DNA of 64,000 nt from Uloborus plumipes (taxonomy: Eukaryota; Arthropoda; Arachnida; Araneae; Uloboridae), in NCBI GenBank assembly GCA_038373865.1, contig JAXGGA010000039.1, positions 186,001-250,000 on the forward strand, written 5' to 3'. This document shows, piece after piece, positions 57,678 through 64,000 of this stretch. The notes beneath the pieces were generated by a model, which was not told the origin of the DNA, did not search any database, and was given only the letters and a program-made list of their open reading frames with translations. Both the position numbers and the translations under genes were made by a program. Position 1 is the first letter of the stretch. Every line of letters starts with the position of its first letter.

Positions 57678-58679
57678 ATGGGAAAATCAGCAGATTTATC
57701 AGACTTTGATAAAGGTCAACTCGTTATGGCTCGATGACTGGGAACATCAATATCAGGAATGGCGCGTTTAGTGGCCTGTTCTCGTTCAGTTGTTGTGAGC
57801 ACATATCAAAAGTGGTGCAGGGATGGTGACGTGGCAAGTCGCCGGCCAAAAGTATGTCGTCCACGGTTCATTGATTCTAGAGGAGAGCGGATTTTGCTAC
57901 GCATTGTTCGACGTGACCGAAGAGCTACAACAGCCGAAATCACCACCAGTTATAACAGTAGTAACCCAGGCAATGTTTCTCAACACACTATGGAGCGAAC
58001 ATTGCTGCGTATGGGCCTACGCTGCCGGAGGCCGCAGCATGTTCCTGCACTAATGAAACGTCATCGCCATATGCGTCTGCTATGGGCCAAGAAACATCGG
58101 AATTGGACACCAGAGGAATGGAAGAAGGTCGCATGGTCCGACGAATCACGTTTTCTGGTCCATCACCTCGATGGGCGTGTGAGAATACGCCGATTTCCAA
58201 ATGAATCCCTTGCTCCCGGATGCACAGTTGGAAGGAGACAAGCCGGTAGTGGGGGTATTATGGTGTGGGCAATGTTTTCATGGATCACATTAGGACCCAT
58301 ATTCCCCATAGAACAATCCTTGACGTCTGGAAGATACGTGAACATCGTTGCCGACCAGGTTCACCCATTCATGGCAACAGTGTTTCCTGCGGGGGATGGC
58401 GTGTATCAACAGGATAATGCACTATGTCATAAAGGTCAAATCATCATTGACTGGTTCGAGGAACATTCCAGTGACTTTCAAGTCATGTCTTGGCCCCCAA
58501 ATTCACCTGATATTAATCCAATAGAGAATTTATGGTCCTACTTGGAAAACCAAATTCGTTCTGCCACGCTACCCCCTCGCAATGAGAGGGAATTGCAGGA
58601 CCAGTTAGTGAGCGCTTGGTACCAGATACCTCAGACTGCCTATCAGCACCTTGTGGAATCAATGCCACGGCGGGTGTAA
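57678..58679 (+). pseudogene. Tc1/mariner transposase (DD36E spacing), stop at codon 20
   Basis: From the ATG at 57678 the frame reads MGKSADLSDFDKGQLVMAR, then TGA (57735-57737), then continues open to 58679 for a total of 333 codons. The N-terminal paired-like helix-turn-helix includes ISGMARLVACSRSVVVSTYQ and the AT-hook-like linker SRRPKVCRPR. Catalytic motifs are SDESRF, QQDNALCH and PPNSPDINPIENLW. There are 36 residues between the second D and the E, the spacing of the DD36E (Incomer) group rather than DD34E. A methionine at 57759 could start a product lacking the first helices. Apart from the TGA no damage is seen. Confidence 0.9.
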
Positions 58680-58747
58680 GCAGTTTTGGGTGCTAAAGGT
58701 AGTCCTACATGTTATTAGCAGGGTGGTCATAATGTAATGGCTCTTCG

Positions 58748-58750
<3 letters not shown>

Positions 58751-58814
<64 letters not shown>
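58751..58814 (+). repeat. (TA)n microsatellite
   Basis: About 60 bp of TA repeat separate the Tc1 element from the mariner element and provide the TA targets of both. Confidence 0.95.
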
Positions 58815-61061
<2,247 letters not shown>

Positions 61062-63823
61062 AGTTTAAATCTAACCTACAGCTTTTCATTTATTTTCAAA
61101 AGTTCAAAGCGTTGAAAATCCGCTATAGCACCAAAAAGTCGCTCAAAATCCGAATTTCTGCTGTAGATCCTACCATTTTCCGCTGTTTTCAAAGGAGCTC
61201 ACAATTAACAGATGTGTTATTCCTATAGTAATATACAGTAAAAAACATGATTTTTTTTTTGTCAAAAAAGAAAAAACCTATTTTAGACGGTCCATTTTTC
61301 GTCACTATTTGAAAGAATAAGCTTCAAAATTAGGTGTAAATCATTTAATTTGATACAGAAATAAGGAAAATATCGGACATAGACAGAAAACATGCTAAAG
61401 AAATAAAAAGAGAACAACTTGCTCTGATAGCGATTGAAGTTGGGTATTATTAGAATAATTAGTAAAAGAAAAAAAAATCATCATATCATAACATACATAT
61501 AAACTGAAAGTGAAATACAAATTTGCATAAATGAATACTGAATACTGACTGAAATAATATGCGGTTTAAGGAAATCGAATCACATTTTACGTCATAAAAT
61601 TTAAACACTATTAATCTCAAATATAAACAGCAAAATTGTGTTTTGCTTTTGTTTAGCCCTTTATGACCCAAATTAATTTAACAATGAATTTTTGTGTATT
61701 TTTTTGGTTTTTTTCAGTTGCAAATACGTCAAAAAAATCTCTACCTAGTACAAAAATTTGGAAACTTTTAGAGGTCTAAGGCCCCCTACGCCTTAGGGCC
61801 CACAAGAGAACTGTGTCGTAATGCAAGTACCATCTGTCACCCTCTCAGTTCAAGGAGTGGTGCTTAAAAGCTTCAACATGATTCCAGCCATTTAGGATTC
61901 AAAATACTAAACAATAAAGGTGGGACTTCTGAGTCTAGTCGGAGCATACAGAGTTAAGCTTCTGAATAAGTTAACACATTTTTTTCTCCTAACATCATGA
62001 TAAAAGTATAATTAATAAATAAGAATCTAAATATTAAAAAAAATCAGAATTAATTCTTAAAATAATTGAATACCATTTAAAAATATATTTATGTTTATAA
62101 TTTAGAGCACTAATGTTCTCTTACACCCCCCCCCCCCCCAACCGTACCCATAAAGCTTTAAAAATGTCTATTCTTAAGTGCTGTGTAAAGTAATGCAAAT
62201 AGCACTGCGTATTACAAAAATAATAACGTTCCTTTCTCTGAAAATCACCATCAAGACAAACCCGTTTAGTCGGCGTATTTGATTTCACTTAAAATATTTC
62301 AAAGGCAAATAAGAATAATTAAAATCAAATATGATTTCAGCAACATTGATAGCAATATTGCAATATTGATGTGTAAATGTCACAAGTTATTGCTAAAATG
62401 TGTAAGTAAAGAGAACTCTAGAAGAAATAAATTGCTAAGTGCGGGAAGAAAACATGCACTGAAAGAATAATTTCGAACTAACGACAAGCAATATTTTTAT
62501 TTCGTAGCAGTTAAATTTTAACTGCTACGAAAGTTTAAGATTTTGACTACGCTATCAAACTTCAGGCATTTTTACTATTTTCACTCATTAGTTACGCCCA
62601 AGTTATGCGCATTTTTTAATGTCTGACTATTTTCTAAAATATAATTTTTTTAGTTCTGGTGATTTTCCTTTAAAGTTTTACTATTTTATATTGGTATTTC
62701 TTACAAACATGTCTTTTTCTTTTTAGCAAACCTAGGTATTTTTGTAAGATAATAAAAGCTAGTACTTTTCTTTTAAAAAATAAGCAGAAACAATATGTTT
62801 AGGCATAGTCCATTATTAGAAAATAGTAAATTTATCTATGTATGTATCGTAAAAGCTTCATTAAGCTGCATCTTATCAATTAAAACTAAATGATGTATCC
62901 TTTTTGCATTGAAGTTATAAAAAATGTGCTTGCTGTGCTGAAAAAATGACGAGGACACTTTTTGTAACAGTAAAAAAAATGTCTTTTTTTTTTTTTTTTT
63001 GAAGAACGTGAAACTTATATAACTGACACAGTTGAGGAAACATCAAAATTGTGATTAGCAAAAACTCAAATGACAAATTGAAAACAAAATAAAACAAGAT
63101 CGTCAAACTTCTTTTTTTTTTGTAATACAGGAAAAGAAATGAATAAAAAAATAAATAAATTATTCGAAAGAACTAATAATAATAATCATAATAGCAAAAA
63201 TGAATGGAGTAAAAACCAAGAGCGGGAAGGGGGGGGAGAAAAATCAGAATAATAATCTACAGTATAGTTCAATACTTTCAGAAAAAGTTCTACGAAAACG
63301 TCAGAGATAGGAAGACATGTAGTTTTGAATAATTTGGAATAAAAATGACTTTATTAAGGTTGCTAAAAAGTACTAATTGCTGAAATAAATACAAGTACCT
63401 TAACATCGCAAGCATGTTTTTTTTCAGTTTGTCTTTCAAAATCCGAAAAGACGTTTTTGCATAAACCTAATTTCTTGACGTTATCTAGCTTTCCATTCAT
63501 GCAACACACCGCCAGCTCGTTTCATGTTTCTGCCTTAGCCCTGGTTTGGGGCGGTTACTTACTGCTTTATAACTTTCTATTGTTTGAAGTGAATGTTCAA
63601 ATGTCTAAATCGACACTAAGAGCTCCTACCAGCTAATTAACTTGGAAAATGAACGAACGTGTTAAAACGAAATATAAAGATCAAAAGTAAAAATCTTTGA
63701 TAGAATCAAGCGACAAAGATATTTTCTCGCATGGGTGGACTAAATATGACAACTCTCATGTGATGTTAAAAATCATGTAGTGAAATAGGGACTGTAATTA
63801 ATGGTATAATATTGTGTTTGCAG

Positions 63824-64000
63824 AATACACTCTGTTTTACAAACCCGATGACGGCGATTGGAAATCTGTGCAACTAGAAAACCAGAGTGAGCGTCACACA
63901 TTAACTAATCTTCGATGCGGGACAAGGTATCAGCTTTACATGACAGCGTCCAACAGTTTAGGAACAGGAGAACCAAGTCCTCCTGTGTACACCCGAACCC
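63824..64000 (+). CDS. Dscam: Dscam exon: FNIII-5-like domain, second half (runs off window)
   Basis: This exon (residues 813-872) reads EYTLFYKPDDGDWKSVQLEN, then LTNLRCGTRYQLYMTASNSL and GTGEPSPPVYTRT. The signature L-CGT-YQLY-TA-N--GTG is diagnostic of FNIII-5 in arthropod Dscam, not of FNIII-3. It completes the domain begun at 56082 (CCT G|AA, glutamate at the join). The acceptor AG is at 63822-63823. The frame is open to the last base of the window, so the exon may continue; no donor is seen before position 64000. Confidence 0.92.

Larger units (their letters stand above)
56873..58750 (+). mobile_element. Tc1/mariner transposon, DD36E type, with nested insert
   Basis: The left end CATCCCCTGAGAGCCATTAC and the right end (other strand) CACCGAAGAGCCATTACATT form an inverted repeat that continues ATTATGACCACCCT. 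TA flanks the element (56871-56872, 58751-58752). Without the nested 651-bp palindromic element it would be about 1.23 kb, a normal compact Tc1 size. The transposase frame is nearly whole but has an early stop. Confidence 0.88.

Overview
The window is about 64 kb of AT-rich eukaryotic DNA from inside one very large gene on the + strand. I assembled 14 exons with GT/AG junctions. Every junction phase agrees, giving one open frame of 2,616 nt (872 codons) that continues off both ends of the window. The product is an extracellular stretch of a Down syndrome cell adhesion molecule (Dscam) family receptor. The domain order is Ig4, Ig5, Ig6, Ig7, Ig8, Ig9, FNIII-1, FNIII-2, then an FNIII that looks most like FNIII-5 of arthropod Dscam. 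No start codon, signal peptide, transmembrane segment, promoter or poly(A) site of the gene lies in the window. I see no tRNA or rRNA gene and no CRISPR array.

The organism is an arthropod and most likely a chelicerate, probably a spider. This is inference from the Dscam architecture, kilobase introns, AT richness and the repeat types (DUF4817-type mariner, LINE RNase H relic, Helitrons). I cannot name a species.

Layout. 1-16 kb: Ig4 exon (220-489), Ig5/Ig6a exon (3365-3772), a 10.7-kb intron with mariner relics, a LINE relic and MITEs, then the Ig6b, Ig7 and Ig8a exons (14521-16154). 16-36 kb: a 6.1-kb intron, the Ig8b exon (22304-22477), then a 12.1-kb intron holding a transposon pile-up: solo LTR, dead Tc1 element, 649-bp palindromic element, Helitron segment, and a 6.3-kb antisense Ty3/Gypsy retrotransposon that ends 41 bp before the Ig9a acceptor. 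Exons Ig9a and Ig9b follow (34596-36218). 36-46 kb: an 8.9-kb intron with small MITEs and a complete non-autonomous Helitron carrying four 54-bp hairpin units, then FNIII-1 (45085-46252). 46-56 kb: two further antisense Helitrons, one containing a large inverted repeat with 217-bp arms, and FNIII-2 (51724-54574). 56-64 kb: the first half of the FNIII-5-like domain (56082-56180), then a 7.6-kb intron with a Helitron fragment carrying a tRNA-like sequence, a DD36E Tc1 element with a second copy of the palindromic element nested in it, and a DD41D mariner with ~230-bp terminal repeats. The second half of the FNIII domain (63824-64000) reaches the window edge.

All other coding matter belongs to transposons, and every transposase or pol copy seen is broken. 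Only the retrotransposon gag frame looks intact. The main points for a second look are the direct join of FNIII-2 to an FNIII-5-like domain, the single non-arrayed Ig7 exon, the retrotransposon next to a splice acceptor, and the two families of long perfect-hairpin DNA.
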